DNA of 37,992 bases from Limnohabitans sp. (GCA_009693305.1 SHXN01000002.1:1-37992), one strand, 5' to 3'; positions 12,920 through 24,287 are shown, numbered from the stretch's first letter. The notes: generated from the sequence alone by a model not told the origin. Translations and numbers: made by a program.

Positions 12920-13717
12920 ATGGAATCGCGTCAATCCGCCTTGGAGGCTTTATGCATCGCTGACCCCAGTGCCAAAGTATCGGCTGTGGGTCAACTGTGG
13001 CATACGCACGCCCAAATTGGATGGGATCTTCAAAAAAAATGGGACCAACCCCAGTCGCCTTTTCCTGGCAGGCCATCCAAGCCCACCTTAAAGCCACCAA
13101 AAGACGTTCCACTGCGGTCGACTCACACACATCAAGGTATGACCGCTTTGATCCATGCGGTGTGTCATATCGAGTTCAATGCCATCAATTTGGCCTTAGA
13201 TGCTGTTTGGCGTTTTGCTAACATGCCCCAAAATTTTTATACCGATTGGTTGCGCGTGGCCTATGAAGAGTCCACTCATTTTGAAATGCTCAACCAATTA
13301 CTTATTGAAATGGACTGCCGATATGGCGACTTTGATGCGCACGATGGCTTATGGTCGATGTGTGAAAAAACATCACACGATATATTGGCTCGCATGGCTT
13401 TGGTTCCACGCACTTTAGAGGCCCGCGGTTTGGACGCTACACCGCTGATTCAAGCCAAATTAAAAAAATCCAACTCGCCTTTTGCACAAAGAGCCATCGA
13501 AATTTTAGACGTCATCTTGGAAGAAGAGGTGGGCCATGTCGCCATTGGCAACCATTGGTATGCCCATCTATGCGCGCAACAAAGTCAAGATCCGCATCAA
13601 CTGTATGACGAGTTGGTCAAAACCTATGAGGCCCCCAAACTCAAACCACCCTTCAATCAAGGCGCACGAAAACGCGCGGGTTTCAGTGACAAAGAATTGC
13701 TGTGGTTGGAGTCTTAA
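12920..13717 (+). CDS. DUF455 family ferritin-like protein
   Basis: HIEFNAINLALDA, EEVGHVAIGNHWY; start at MESRQSALEAL. Confidence 0.88.
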   Translation: MESRQSALEALCIADPSAKVSAVGQLWHTHAQIGWDLQKKWDQPQSPFPGRPSKPTLKPPKDVPLRSTHTHQGMTALIHAVCHIEFNAINLALDAVWRFANMPQNFYTDWLRVAYEESTHFEMLNQLLIEMDCRYGDFDAHDGLWSMCEKTSHDILARMALVPRTLEARGLDATPLIQAKLKKSNSPFAQRAIEILDVILEEEVGHVAIGNHWYAHLCAQQSQDPHQLYDELVKTYEAPKLKPPFNQGARKRAGFSDKELLWLES

Positions 13718-13720
13718 ACA

Positions 13721-14668
13721 TCATCCCCTGGGATGGTGTTGTGAATGCAAAGACTTGAGTCTTTCGCGCGCCACATGCGTATAAATTGTGGTGGTTGAAA
13801 TATCGGCGTGACCCAATAGCATTTGCACCGCACGCAAATCTGCACCGTGATTGAGTAAATGCGTTGCAAACGCGTGACGCAATGTGTGAGGTGAAACATG
13901 AGAAGTGATTCCAGCCATCAATGCATACCGATGAACCACCTTCCAAAACATCATGCGTGACATCGCTTTGCCGTGATGCGTCACAAACAAATCTTCTGAA
14001 ATTTTTTGATTGAGTAGTTGAGCCCTGGCTGTGTCTAAATATTTTTTAAGCCAATCACCCGCCACCTGACCAAAGGGCACCAATCTTTCTTTATTGCCTT
14101 TGCCAATCACCCGCAACACGTTATCTCTCAAACTGACTTCAAAACTTTTGAGATGAATTAATTCACTCACTCTTAAACCGCTTGCATAGAGCAACTCCAG
14201 CATCGCGCGATCTCGTAATCCAATCAAAGTTTGTGTATCAGGAGCCTCGAGCATGGCCTCCACTTGCGATTCGGTCAGTGTTTTGGGTACTCGCAAAGGT
14301 GTTTTGGCATGAATCAATTTGAGAGTGGGATCGTGTTGCGTGAATCCTTCTCGGTATGCCCAACGGTAATAGCGCCTTAAAACAGTGAGGCGCCGATTGG
14401 CACTGGTTGCGCGTGTTTGTGAATGGCGTTGCGCAAAATAAGATTGAAGATGCGGTTCTTGCGCTGAATAAAGTGTGAGGGCTTGAGGGATCAGCCATAA
14501 AGAGAGATAGGTCAGGTCTCGACGATAAGCAGCCAAAGTATTGGCAGACAACCCATCCTCCAACCATATCGCATCAATAAAAATATCGATGCTTGGATCA
14601 GGCTGATGGGGTTTGTCTGATACCGACTCAACCCCAGTAGATTTATTCGAGCTTGAGTTTTTGCTCAT
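13721..14668 (-). CDS. xerD: site-specific tyrosine recombinase XerD
   Basis: YASGLRVSELIHL, HVSPHTLRHAFATHLLNHGADLRAVQMLLGHADISTTTIYTHV. Confidence 0.93.
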   Translation of the reverse strand: MSKNSSSNKSTGVESVSDKPHQPDPSIDIFIDAIWLEDGLSANTLAAYRRDLTYLSLWLIPQALTLYSAQEPHLQSYFAQRHSQTRATSANRRLTVLRRYYRWAYREGFTQHDPTLKLIHAKTPLRVPKTLTESQVEAMLEAPDTQTLIGLRDRAMLELLYASGLRVSELIHLKSFEVSLRDNVLRVIGKGNKERLVPFGQVAGDWLKKYLDTARAQLLNQKISEDLFVTHHGKAMSRMMFWKVVHRYALMAGITSHVSPHTLRHAFATHLLNHGADLRAVQMLLGHADISTTTIYTHVARERLKSLHSQHHPRG

Positions 14669-15638
14669 TCACCACCTTTTTATACACATCAAGCTCTACT
14701 TTGATTTGTGCGGCAAACTGCTCAGGCGTGTTGCCAATGATCATAGAACCCGTGTCTTCGATACGCTTGCGAACAGCAGGATCTTTGAGTGCCTCTCTGA
14801 CACCATAGTTGATTTTGTCAACGATGTCACGCGGCAAACCTTTGGGTCCATAAATACCCTAGAAGGCCATACGATTAACGGCCTCTAATCCCACCTCTTT
14901 GAATGTGGGAACCATTGGAAGAGCAGCCAACCGTTGTGGTGCAGCAACCACAATGGGGATCAAGCGATTGTCTTTGATGAAGGGCAAGGCAGAAGGCAGG
15001 TTGTCAAAAATCATGGGAACTTGACCTGCAACAGTGTCATTGAGGGCAGGACCCGCTCCACGATAAGGGATATGCGTGATGTAAGAGCCCGACAATGTTT
15101 TGAACAACTCCATTTGTAAGTGTCCAATGCCGCCAGTGCCTGATGAAGAAAAAGAATACTTACCCGGATTGCGTTTAACAACATCAAGAAATGACTTGTA
15201 ATCTTTGGCCGACATGGAAGGATGAAACGCAATCACATTGGGTGTTGCCGCAATGTTGATGATAGGTGTGAAATCGGTGAGTGAGTTGTAAGGAATTTTG
15301 GGATTGATCGCGGGATTGGCCGCCGTTGTTGAAACCGTTGCAACACCTAAGCTATAACCATCAGCGGGGGAATTGGCAGTTTCGAGAGCACCCACAACAC
15401 CACCGCCACCCGATTTGTTTTCAACAACCACCGTTTGACCCAAGGCTTTGCCTAAAGGCTCAGCAATGACTCGAGCAATAATGTCGGTGGTGCCGCCAGG
15501 TGCAAATGGCACTTGCAACTTAATGACCTTGTTGGGATATGCTTGTGCAAAAACTGTGGCACTACAAAAAAAGAGTGTGCAGATAAAAAGTTGGCGACGA
15601 ATCATTGGGTTACTCCGAGAGTTCGGTTGAAATGGCAA
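14643..15638 (-). pseudogene. Bug/TctC-family tripartite tricarboxylate transporter receptor with in-frame amber TAG (14859-14861)
   Basis: Both halves in one frame: ...[51 protein letters not shown]...; signal peptide and [13 protein letters not shown] motif. Confidence 0.92.
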
Positions 15639-15753
15639 ATGAACTGATACTCTAGATCTTGCCGGTTAACCCATAAGCATAAACGATTTACAGCAATAAT
15701 ACAAAAAAATTTAAACGTAACTTCTCAATCTGAGATGTTGTATCCTCTAACCT

Positions 15754-16656
15754 GTGAATTACGCTCAACTTCTTTTCCCAGACTTCTCTCTCATTCTTTG
15801 CGGTTATTTGTTGTGTCGTTACACAGGACTGGATCGAACCGTATGGTCGCAAGTCGAGAGTTTGGTTTATTATTTTTTATTTCCCGTGTTGTTGTTTCAC
15901 TCCATTGTTAAATCGCCACTCGATCTCAATGCCAGCAGTTTTATCATCTCTGGCATTACATTGGGTTTATCAGGCATTGTTTTGAGTTATGCATTACCCT
16001 ATGTTCCTTTGATCAAAAACAACATCGACCTTCACGATCATGCCTGTAGTGCGCAAATCGGATTTCGCTTCAATTCATTTATTGCTTTGGCTTTGGTTGA
16101 TCGATTGCTGGGCGCACCCGGCTTATTGCTACTGGCTTTGTTAATTGGATTTTGCGTTCCGATGTTTAACATTGCCGCGGTCTGGCCCATGGCGAAACAC
16201 GGACAGAGTCATTTTTTTTCGGAATTACTTAAAAATCCTTTGGTCGTCGGAACCGTACTTGGTCTATCAGCCAATTTAGCAGGGCTTCAAATGCCCCAGT
16301 TTTTAGAACCTACTTTGAGTCGCATTGGAAGCTCATCCATTGCATTAGGTTTGATGGCCGCAGGTGCAGGTTTGGAATTAAAAATTCTCAATCATCAAAA
16401 AACATTGGGCGTGAGTGTGCTGACGATCAGACATTTGATACTTCCTTTTTTAGCCTGGGAACTGGCTCAATGGTTTTCTTTGGATGCGACGCAAACAACG
16501 GTGCTTCTGACTTTCTCTGCATTACCCACGGCATCGACTTGCTATGTACTGGCTGTCAGAATGGGCTACAACGGCCCTTATGTTGCTGGGCTCGTCACCC
16601 TATCTACTCTTTGTGGAATTGCCAGCCTCACACTGGCTTTGGGTTTGTTGCAATAA
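15754..16656 (+). CDS. AEC (auxin efflux carrier) family transporter
   Basis: Multi-TM protein with AEC-type sequence, e.g. SALPTASTCYVLAVRMGYNG. Confidence 0.88.
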   Translation: MNYAQLLFPDFSLILCGYLLCRYTGLDRTVWSQVESLVYYFLFPVLLFHSIVKSPLDLNASSFIISGITLGLSGIVLSYALPYVPLIKNNIDLHDHACSAQIGFRFNSFIALALVDRLLGAPGLLLLALLIGFCVPMFNIAAVWPMAKHGQSHFFSELLKNPLVVGTVLGLSANLAGLQMPQFLEPTLSRIGSSSIALGLMAAGAGLELKILNHQKTLGVSVLTIRHLILPFLAWELAQWFSLDATQTTVLLTFSALPTASTCYVLAVRMGYNGPYVAGLVTLSTLCGIASLTLALGLLQ

Positions 16657-16659
16657 AAA

Positions 16660-17715
16660 TTAAACAACAACGGGTTCTGGTTCAAGAAGAATACCGAAAC
16701 GCTCATAAACACTGGTTTGAATCGCTTTAGCAAGGGTCATCACTTCACCACCCGTGCATGGTTCTTTGATGCCGCCTTTGTTAATCAAGACCAAGGCTTG
16801 CCTGTCATACACCGCCGCATTGCCAACTGATTTTCCCCTCCAACCACAGGCTTCAATTAACCAAGCGGCGGCTAATTTGTAGGAGCCATCGACCATGACG
16901 TAATGAACCAACTTGGGTTCACGCGCAATGATGTCGGCGCATTGATCGGGGGTTACGGTTGGATTTTTAAAAAAACTACCCGCGTTGCCAACTTGGGTAG
17001 GGTCGGGAAGTTTGTTGCGTCGAATTGAGCAGACCCAATCAAATATTTGTTGAGCACCTGGATTTTTTATTTTTGTTTCATTCACTTTTTTTTGTAGATC
17101 GGTATAGCTGATTTCTGGACGCCATTGCTTGGATAAGCGAAATCTCACGCGGGTAATCAACACTCGTCCTGCGAGGCCCAAATTTTTTGAAGAAGGTCCA
17201 GGCGCGTGTTTAAAAACAGAGTCACGGTAACCAAAACCACATTGCGCCGCTTCGAGCGTCATGGATTGCCCTGTTTGCAAGTCAATCGCGTCCAAAGAAT
17301 CAAATCGATCTTGCAATTCAACGCCATAAGCACCGATGTTTTGAACGGGACAGGCGCCGACACAACCGGGAATCATGGCCAAGTTTTCAAGGCCTGTGTA
17401 GCCTTGTGAAAGCGTCCATTGGACAAAATCATGCCAATTTCCACCTGCACTCGCTTCAATCAACCAGGATTTTCTGTCCTCATCGACCAACCGTTTGCCC
17501 ATCAACTCAACCTTTAGCACCAATTGTTTGACATCGGCGGTTAAAACAATATTGCTACCTCCGCCCAAAATAAATTTGGGAAGATCCCGCAAGGCGGGCT
17601 GATCAAGCAATTGTTCGAGATCGGTGGTTTGGCGGATGCGCACCAACTGCAAGGCCTTGGCGGAAATACCAAAGGTGTTATGGGGTTGGAGGGGTACATT
17701 GGTTTCGACATTCAT
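16660..17715 (-). CDS. murB: UDP-N-acetylmuramate dehydrogenase
   Basis: [44 protein letters not shown]. Confidence 0.97.
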   Translation of the reverse strand: MNVETNVPLQPHNTFGISAKALQLVRIRQTTDLEQLLDQPALRDLPKFILGGGSNIVLTADVKQLVLKVELMGKRLVDEDRKSWLIEASAGGNWHDFVQWTLSQGYTGLENLAMIPGCVGACPVQNIGAYGVELQDRFDSLDAIDLQTGQSMTLEAAQCGFGYRDSVFKHAPGPSSKNLGLAGRVLITRVRFRLSKQWRPEISYTDLQKKVNETKIKNPGAQQIFDWVCSIRRNKLPDPTQVGNAGSFFKNPTVTPDQCADIIAREPKLVHYVMVDGSYKLAAAWLIEACGWRGKSVGNAAVYDRQALVLINKGGIKEPCTGGEVMTLAKAIQTSVYERFGILLEPEPVVV

Positions 17716-17754
17716 GGGAGAATTGTCGCATCGTCAACCCACCCTGCCAAATCC

Positions 17755-18240
17755 ATGCCTTCTTTTGACACAATTTGCGAAGCCAACCTGGTTGAAGTTA
17801 AAAATGCGGTCGATAACACCGCCAAAGAAATCGCCACCCGTTTTGACTTTAAAGGCACCAGTGCCGCCATCGATATCAAAGAACACGAGATCACCCTAAC
17901 AGGCGACAGTGATTTTCAATTGAGCCAAATCGACGACATCTTGCGCAACAAACTCACCAAGCGCACTGTTGATGTCCGTTTTTTAGAAAAAGGAACGGTT
18001 CAAAAAATAGGCGGCGATAAAGTCAAACAAGTCGTTAAAGTGAAAACCGGTATTTCGACCGAAGATGGAAAAAAAATACAACGCCTAATCAAAGACAGCA
18101 AAATGAAAGTGCAAGCGTCGATTCAAGGCGATGCAGTGCGCGTCACAGGCGTAAAACGCGACGATTTGCAAGCGACCATGGCTTTGATTAAAAAAGATTT
18201 GCCCGATTTGCCTTTGAGCTTTGATAATTTCAGAGATTAA
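17755..18240 (+). CDS. yajQ: YajQ family cyclic di-GMP/nucleotide-binding protein
   Basis: [34 protein letters not shown]; start reassigned from 17611 to 17755. Confidence 0.95.
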   Translation: MPSFDTICEANLVEVKNAVDNTAKEIATRFDFKGTSAAIDIKEHEITLTGDSDFQLSQIDDILRNKLTKRTVDVRFLEKGTVQKIGGDKVKQVVKVKTGISTEDGKKIQRLIKDSKMKVQASIQGDAVRVTGVKRDDLQATMALIKKDLPDLPLSFDNFRD

Positions 18241-18244
18241 AAAA

Positions 18245-18895
18245 TCAATCTGATTTTTTGGAAGCGATTTTTGATTCCTCACCTGCCAAAAGTCGAACAG
18301 TATTTTCTTTGTGACGAATCACCAACAAAATACACATGATGACCAACGACAAAGCGATCATGTTTTCGGCATACCAAGCCTCACGATGGCCCATCAAATA
18401 ATAAATGGGCGCAAACACCGCACTGGCCAGTGCGGCCAGCGATGAATATCTAAAAAAGTAAGCCACGATGATCCATGTAGCCATGGTTGCCAAACCCAAT
18501 ATGGGGTCGACACCAAACAAAACACCCGCGGCCGTTGCAACGCCTTTTCCACCTTTGAATCGAAAAAACACAGGCCACAAGTGCCCCAAAAAAGCGGCCA
18601 AAGTAACGCCTGCAACCGTGACAGGGCCCAATCCGTGTGCAGGCCCCAAGAGTTGCACCAAATAAACTGGCAACCATCCTTTGACGCCATCCAAAAGCAA
18701 AGTGAGGATGGCGGCTAACTTGTTTCCCGATCTCAACACATTGGTTGCACCGGGATTTTTACTGCCATAGGTGCGTGGATCGTTAAGACCCATCACCCGA
18801 CTGATCACGACAGCAAATGAAAGCGACCCGATCAAATAACTCAAAACAATCGCCATGAATGCATACAAAAATAACATGAACTCAAACTCCAACAA
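18245..18895 (-). CDS. plsY: glycerol-3-phosphate acyltransferase
   Basis: YLIGSLSFAVVISR, YGSKNPGATNVLRSG, FKGGKGVATAAGV. Confidence 0.96.
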   Translation of the reverse strand: MLEFEFMLFLYAFMAIVLSYLIGSLSFAVVISRVMGLNDPRTYGSKNPGATNVLRSGNKLAAILTLLLDGVKGWLPVYLVQLLGPAHGLGPVTVAGVTLAAFLGHLWPVFFRFKGGKGVATAAGVLFGVDPILGLATMATWIIVAYFFRYSSLAALASAVFAPIYYLMGHREAWYAENMIALSLVIMCILLVIRHKENTVRLLAGEESKIASKKSD

Positions 18896-18904
18896 GGTGA
18901 CACA

Positions 18905-19966
18905 TCAAACAGCAGAGTCTCGAATTTCCCATCGAATCGCATCAATGGCTTTTAAAACATCCTCTGATAAATACATGCCCCAAATTTTGATATTTTCATC
19001 CAATTGCGCCATGCTGGTGACACCGATGATGGTGCTGGCGACGCGCCATTGGTTGTAACAAAACGCCAAGGCTATTTGGACTGGCGTGAGTCCGTGATCT
19101 CTTGCCAATTGGTTGTAACGTCGTGCGGCAGTGAGTGACTCTGCGCGACCCCATCTTTGTTTTTGTGCCGACTCGTAACGACCAATACGTCCATCTTTGG
19201 GTGCGTCAACTCCAGTGAATCCGCTTTTGTCGTATTTACCTGTGAGCGAACCAAATCCAAGTGGTAAATAAGCCAGCAATGAAATATTTAAACGATGCAA
19301 AGATTCATCTAATGCATTTTCTACCGTGCGATTGATCAAACAATAAACATTTTGTACCGATGCAATGCGTGGCAGGCCATGCTGTTCGGCCAATCGAATA
19401 AACTCGTGCACACCGTATGGCGTTTCATTAGATAAACCGATGTATCTCACCTTGCCTGCCTTCACAAAACCCACCAAGGTTTCCAGTTGATCGTGAATGC
19501 TGGTGACGGATATTTCGTTTTTAGGGTTGTAATACATGTTGCCAAATGCGGGCACATGATGTTCAGGCCAATGAATTTGATACAAGTCAATAACATCGGT
19601 TTGCAATCGACGCAAACTGGCTTCCAAAGAATTTTTCATGTCTTGCGTTGACATGCCGTGGTTTGTTCTGACCAATGGCGTTGCACGTGAAGGCCCTGTC
19701 ACCTTAGTCGCCAAAATAATTTTTTGACGCATGCTCGGGTTTTTTTTAAGCCACTGACCGATGTATGTTTCGGTTGTTGTAAACGTATCCGCCTTGGTGG
19801 GCACGGGATACATTTCTGCGGTATCCACAAAGTTAATCCCACGCTCAACAGCATGACTGAGAATTTGTTGAGTCGTGGCTTCATCAACTTGTTCACCAAA
19901 CGTCATGGTGCCTAAACAAATAGGCGTGACCATCAGGTCGTTTTTTCCGAGCTGGACAGATTTCAT
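18905..19966 (-). CDS. aldo/keto reductase
   Basis: LGTMTFGEQ, FVDTAEMYPVP, DVIDLYQIHWPE. Confidence 0.94.
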   Translation of the reverse strand: MKSVQLGKNDLMVTPICLGTMTFGEQVDEATTQQILSHAVERGINFVDTAEMYPVPTKADTFTTTETYIGQWLKKNPSMRQKIILATKVTGPSRATPLVRTNHGMSTQDMKNSLEASLRRLQTDVIDLYQIHWPEHHVPAFGNMYYNPKNEISVTSIHDQLETLVGFVKAGKVRYIGLSNETPYGVHEFIRLAEQHGLPRIASVQNVYCLINRTVENALDESLHRLNISLLAYLPLGFGSLTGKYDKSGFTGVDAPKDGRIGRYESAQKQRWGRAESLTAARRYNQLARDHGLTPVQIALAFCYNQWRVASTIIGVTSMAQLDENIKIWGMYLSEDVLKAIDAIRWEIRDSAV

Positions 19967-20013
19967 TTTTTTCTTTCAATCATCAAATAACAAATATGAC
20001 GCAAGACGAGAGT

Positions 20014-21738
20014 TCACTTTTCTCTGGCACGTTCTTCTTCTTGCTTCCTTAAAATATGACGCTGGACCTTGCCCGTGGTGGTCATGGGCAGTGCATCGAT
20101 GAATTCAATTTCTTTGGGATATTCATAGGGCGCTAGCAATTGACGCACATGCGCTTGAAGGTCAGCAATCAGCTCGTTGCTGGCTTGGTATCCTGCGGCT
20201 AAAACAATATAGGCTTTGACAAGCGCACCTCGATCAGCATCCGGCTTGGGAACAACCGCTGAGTTAGCAACCGCAGGATGTTTGACCAAACAGTTTTCAA
20301 TTTCGCTCGGACCAATGCGATAACCCGCCGATTTAAATACATCGTCTGCTCGGCCTTGGTACCACAAATAGCCGTCTGAATCTTGAATGGCAATATCGCC
20401 TGTTCTACACCAGTCTCCCGTGAATTTGGATTGCGTAGCCTTTTGATTTTTCCAATAACCCAAAAAGAAAATCGGATCGGGATTGCCGTGCACATCACGT
20501 TTATGAAGGGCCACTTCGCCTGCAACACCTGATCCACATTCGTTTCCTAGTTCGTCAATCACGGCCACGCGATGCCCTGGGTATGCGCGCCCCATGCTTC
20601 CAGCTTTAGCAGGCCAACCCACGCCTTGATCTATTTTTCCGTTCATGGCGCAATTGCCCACGATGTAATTGATCTCTGTTTGACCAAACATTTCATTGAC
20701 CGTGACATTCAATTGATCTTTGCAATAAGCAAAGACCGCATCGCCCACAGCCTCACCTGCGCTCATGATGGTTCTCAAATTCAGTTGAAAGTGATCGGAT
20801 GGTTTTGGATAAGCCTTCATCATGGCTTTGAGCGCTGTTGGAAAAATAAAACTGTGCGTGACGCGATGTTGTTGCATCAGCGCAAATGCAAGCTCTGGCG
20901 AAAAACGCCCATTGAAAGCAACAATGGGCAAACCAAAATAAAGCATGGGCAACAAAGCATCCATTAATCCACCTGTCCAAGCCCAATCGGCTGGCGACCA
21001 AAAAACAGATGGGTTGTGCGGGCGAATATTGTCTGTGGACTTTTGATTTTTGTTAAGTGGAAAACCCAACCAATTTTGACTGCAAACAAAACCCGTTAAG
21101 TTGCCTATCAATGCACGATGCGGTATCAGTGCACCTTTGGGTGGTCCTGTGGTTCCACTGGTATAAATAAGCACAGCCGCTTCTTGTGCTTTGGTTGAAA
21201 CCGCATCAAAAGTTTGTAAGTAAGATCCCATCACATGCGCGTAATCTAAATCGCAACGATGCCCCGCGTCGTCCAATCCAATCACGCACCTCAAAAGCGG
21301 GCATTGATCTCTGATACCCAACACGGCATCAACGGTTGAATCATCAACGATGGCCACAACGGCTTCGCTGTCTAGCAATCGATAAGACAAAGCATCGGGG
21401 CCAAACAATTGCGACAAAGGCATGGCCACCGCGCCCATTTGCATCACGGCCATGTAGGCCACTGCGGTTTCAAACCGTTGTGGCAACACAATCGCGACAC
21501 GATCGGCACGCTTAACACCTTGTGCTTTTAGAACATGACTCAGGGCATCGGCTACAGCTTGCAATTGTGCAAAAGAATACTGAGGACCTGACCCATCGAC
21601 TTGATGTTCGATAATCGCAGTTCGATTACGTGCATGATCATTTTTAGACCAGCGACGTGCACACACGTCGGCCATGTTAAAAACAGTTGGAACATGCCAA
21701 TGATATTCTTGCTGCATTTGGACGTAGTTGTCTTGCAT
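20014..21738 (-). CDS. AMP-dependent acyl-CoA/acetyl-CoA synthetase
   Basis: AVLIYTSGTTGPPKGALIPHRAL, MFGQTEINYIVGN, TGKVQRHILR. Confidence 0.94.
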   Translation of the reverse strand: MQDNYVQMQQEYHWHVPTVFNMADVCARRWSKNDHARNRTAIIEHQVDGSGPQYSFAQLQAVADALSHVLKAQGVKRADRVAIVLPQRFETAVAYMAVMQMGAVAMPLSQLFGPDALSYRLLDSEAVVAIVDDSTVDAVLGIRDQCPLLRCVIGLDDAGHRCDLDYAHVMGSYLQTFDAVSTKAQEAAVLIYTSGTTGPPKGALIPHRALIGNLTGFVCSQNWLGFPLNKNQKSTDNIRPHNPSVFWSPADWAWTGGLMDALLPMLYFGLPIVAFNGRFSPELAFALMQQHRVTHSFIFPTALKAMMKAYPKPSDHFQLNLRTIMSAGEAVGDAVFAYCKDQLNVTVNEMFGQTEINYIVGNCAMNGKIDQGVGWPAKAGSMGRAYPGHRVAVIDELGNECGSGVAGEVALHKRDVHGNPDPIFFLGYWKNQKATQSKFTGDWCRTGDIAIQDSDGYLWYQGRADDVFKSAGYRIGPSEIENCLVKHPAVANSAVVPKPDADRGALVKAYIVLAAGYQASNELIADLQAHVRQLLAPYEYPKEIEFIDALPMTTTGKVQRHILRKQEEERAREK

Positions 21739-21766
21739 CTAACCCATTTCTATCTCATCAATCCTT

Positions 21767-22690
21767 ATGATCTCAACAATGTACCAAGTCAAACGCCCTT
21801 TTAGTTGCGAGTTTGTCCCTATTCGAAAACTTAAGTACCATGTTAGGCAATGGGGAACACCTAAAAAAGATCAACCCAGCCTACTGATGGTGCACGGATG
21901 GATGGATGTGGGTGGCTCTTTTCAGTTTGTGGTGGACGCGCTCAAGCAAGATCGACACGTGATCGCGCCTGATTGGCGCGGCTTTGGACTCACCGATTCT
22001 GGGGGCGTCGATCAGTTTTGGTTTCCAGATTATTTGGCCGATCTCGATGGACTCATCGACCACTTTCATGCACACGCACCCATTGATTTAGTAGGTCACA
22101 GCATGGGAGGCAATGTGGTCATGATGTACGCGGGTATTCGTCCCCAACGCGTGCGTCGTCTCATTAATTTGGAAGGATTTGGTTTAGCGCAATCAAAACC
22201 AGCGCAAGCGCCCAAGCGATACGCCGATTGGATGGATCAAATTAAAAAGCTTCAAAGTGGTGAGTTCAATTTAAAAACCTATCCAAACGTTGAAGCAGTG
22301 GCTCAACGCCTCATCAAAACCAATCCACGATTGACCTTGGATAAAGCGCAGTGGCTCGCGCAACATTGGGCCGAAGTTGATGACAAAGGTCAATGGCGCA
22401 TATTGGGACAAGCCGCGCATAAAGTCACCAGCGCCAACATCTATCGACTCGAAGAAGTGCTCGCTTGCTTTGAGCGCATCACAGCACCAACACTCAGTGT
22501 TCATGCAAGTGACGACAGTCTGTCCAAATGGTGGGGTGGCAGTTATTCATTGCAAGAATATTTACAACGCATTAAACGTGTACCCAACATATCAACCCAT
22601 CAACTGAAAGATTGCGGTCATATGTTGCACCACGACCAACCGATTGCATTGGCTCAATTAATTGAAGATTTTTTATCGTCCACGCAATGA
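21767..22690 (+). CDS. alpha/beta hydrolase
   Basis: LMVHGWMDVGGSF, DLVGHSMGGNVVMMYAG nucleophile elbow, GHMLHHDQP. Confidence 0.92.
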   Translation: MISTMYQVKRPFSCEFVPIRKLKYHVRQWGTPKKDQPSLLMVHGWMDVGGSFQFVVDALKQDRHVIAPDWRGFGLTDSGGVDQFWFPDYLADLDGLIDHFHAHAPIDLVGHSMGGNVVMMYAGIRPQRVRRLINLEGFGLAQSKPAQAPKRYADWMDQIKKLQSGEFNLKTYPNVEAVAQRLIKTNPRLTLDKAQWLAQHWAEVDDKGQWRILGQAAHKVTSANIYRLEEVLACFERITAPTLSVHASDDSLSKWWGGSYSLQEYLQRIKRVPNISTHQLKDCGHMLHHDQPIALAQLIEDFLSSTQ

Positions 22691-23931
22691 AATCCTACGA
22701 TGCATTGATTGTGGGCGCGGGTGCTGCAGGCCTCTTCTGTGCAGGCGTAGCGGCGCAATTAGGCCTTCATATTTTGATCATCGATCACTCGAGCAAAGTC
22801 GCAAAAAAAATTCGCATCTCGGGTGGGGGTAGAAGCAACTTCACCAATCGCGACATGGATGTGCGTGCACCGCACAAGCATTTTTTGGGTGACAACCCCC
22901 AGTTTTGTCGAAGTGCTTTATCTAAATACACACCCGCTGATTTCATTGAGTTGGTCCAACGATACGGCATCGCATTTCATGAAAAACACAAAGGGCAATT
23001 ATTTTGTGACGGTTCATCCGATGAATTGATTCAAATGCTTTTGCATGAATGCGACAACACTAGTTCAGGCGGTCGTGTCGATCGTTGGCAACCATGTCAA
23101 TTAAAAAATTTGCGATTCCATGGCGGCGATTCCAATTTTTATGAAGCCGACACCGATCAAGGCGTTGTAAAGGCCAGTTTTGTAGTGATTGCAACGGGTG
23201 GCTTATCGATTCCGCAAATTGGCGCAACTGATTTGGGTTATCGACTGGCGCAACAGTTTGGTATTCGCATTGTTCCTACACGGCCTGCATTGGTTCCGTT
23301 AACTTTCGATGGTCCGCAATGGTCGATGTATGCAGAACTGGCTGGTATTGCATTGCCCGTTCAAATTGAAACAGGCCTTGGCAAATCACGCATCACATTT
23401 GATGAAGATTTGCTGTTCACACACAAAGGTTTATCGGGTCCAGCGGTTTTACAAATTTCAAGTTATTGGAAAGAAGCGACTTCGATGTCTATCAACTTAT
23501 CACCCGAATTGTATATTCAACAAGCCCTGCTAGAAGCCAAACAAAATTCAAGAAAAAAAGTGGTTAGTGAGATCTCGTCTTGGTTGCCCAGTCGCTTGGC
23601 CGCCGTATGGTGTCAAAGTGTTGCTGATTGCCAACAAAAAACAATCGATCAGGTGAGCGATAAAACATTGACGCAACTCGCTCAAGGATTGAGTCGCTGG
23701 CAATTGATTCCCACCGGAACCGAGGGCTACAAGAAGGCAGAGGTAACTGCTGGGGGTATTGATACGCGGGATTTATCTCAGCAAACCATGGAATCGCGTC
23801 AACTAGGCCTGTATTTCATTGGCGAAGTGGTCGACATCACGGGCTGGTTGGGGGGATACAACTTCCAATGGGCGTGGGCGAGTGCATTTGCTTGCGCCCA
23901 AGGGTTGGCAGCCCAACTCAAACCGTTATAA
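22687..23931 (+). CDS. HI0933/BaiN-family NAD(P)/FAD-dependent flavoprotein
   Basis: DALIVGAGAAGLFCAGVAAQLG, KKIRISGGGRSNFTN, GGYNFQWAWASAFACAQG; ATGA overlap with the upstream gene. Confidence 0.94.
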   Translation: MKSYDALIVGAGAAGLFCAGVAAQLGLHILIIDHSSKVAKKIRISGGGRSNFTNRDMDVRAPHKHFLGDNPQFCRSALSKYTPADFIELVQRYGIAFHEKHKGQLFCDGSSDELIQMLLHECDNTSSGGRVDRWQPCQLKNLRFHGGDSNFYEADTDQGVVKASFVVIATGGLSIPQIGATDLGYRLAQQFGIRIVPTRPALVPLTFDGPQWSMYAELAGIALPVQIETGLGKSRITFDEDLLFTHKGLSGPAVLQISSYWKEATSMSINLSPELYIQQALLEAKQNSRKKVVSEISSWLPSRLAAVWCQSVADCQQKTIDQVSDKTLTQLAQGLSRWQLIPTGTEGYKKAEVTAGGIDTRDLSQQTMESRQLGLYFIGEVVDITGWLGGYNFQWAWASAFACAQGLAAQLKPL

Positions 23932-23932
23932 T
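23905..23932 (+). promoter_or_regulatory. putative sigma70 promoter of rpsU (TTGGCA-16 bp-TATAAT)
   Basis: TTGGCA at 23905-23910, TATAAT at 23927-23932, overlapping the end of the flavoprotein gene. Confidence 0.55.
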
Positions 23933-24059
23933 GCTAAGCTTTGCTGGCAAAACTCCAACGGCCTTCATCCATTCAAGTTGGGGGGGAACCGCGAACACGG
24001 CTTTGAAGCCCGATCTTCTTCGAAACCTTCTGTGCGCACATTTTTGAAAAATTTCGTCA

Positions 24060-24272
24060 ATGACAACTATTCGCGTTAAAGAAAACGAGCCTTTTGATGT
24101 CGCACTTCGCCGCTTCAAACGTACCATCGAAAAATTAGGTCTTCTCACCGATTTACGTGCACGTGAGTTTTATGAAAAGCCCACTGCTGAGCGTAAGCGC
24201 AAAAAAGCCGCTGCTGTTAAACGCCACTACAAACGCGTGCGCAGTATGCAATTGCCCAAAAAGCTTTACTGA
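24060..24272 (+). CDS. rpsU: 30S ribosomal protein S21
   Basis: [29 protein letters not shown]...[14 protein letters not shown]. Confidence 0.98.
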
Positions 24273-24287
24273 TTTCAGTTTTGTTTT

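Noticed and set aside
19048-19119. Direct repeat ATTGGTTGTAAC 60 bp apart in the aldo/keto reductase gene
   Set aside because: Both copies encode YNQ in the reading frame; coding coincidence.
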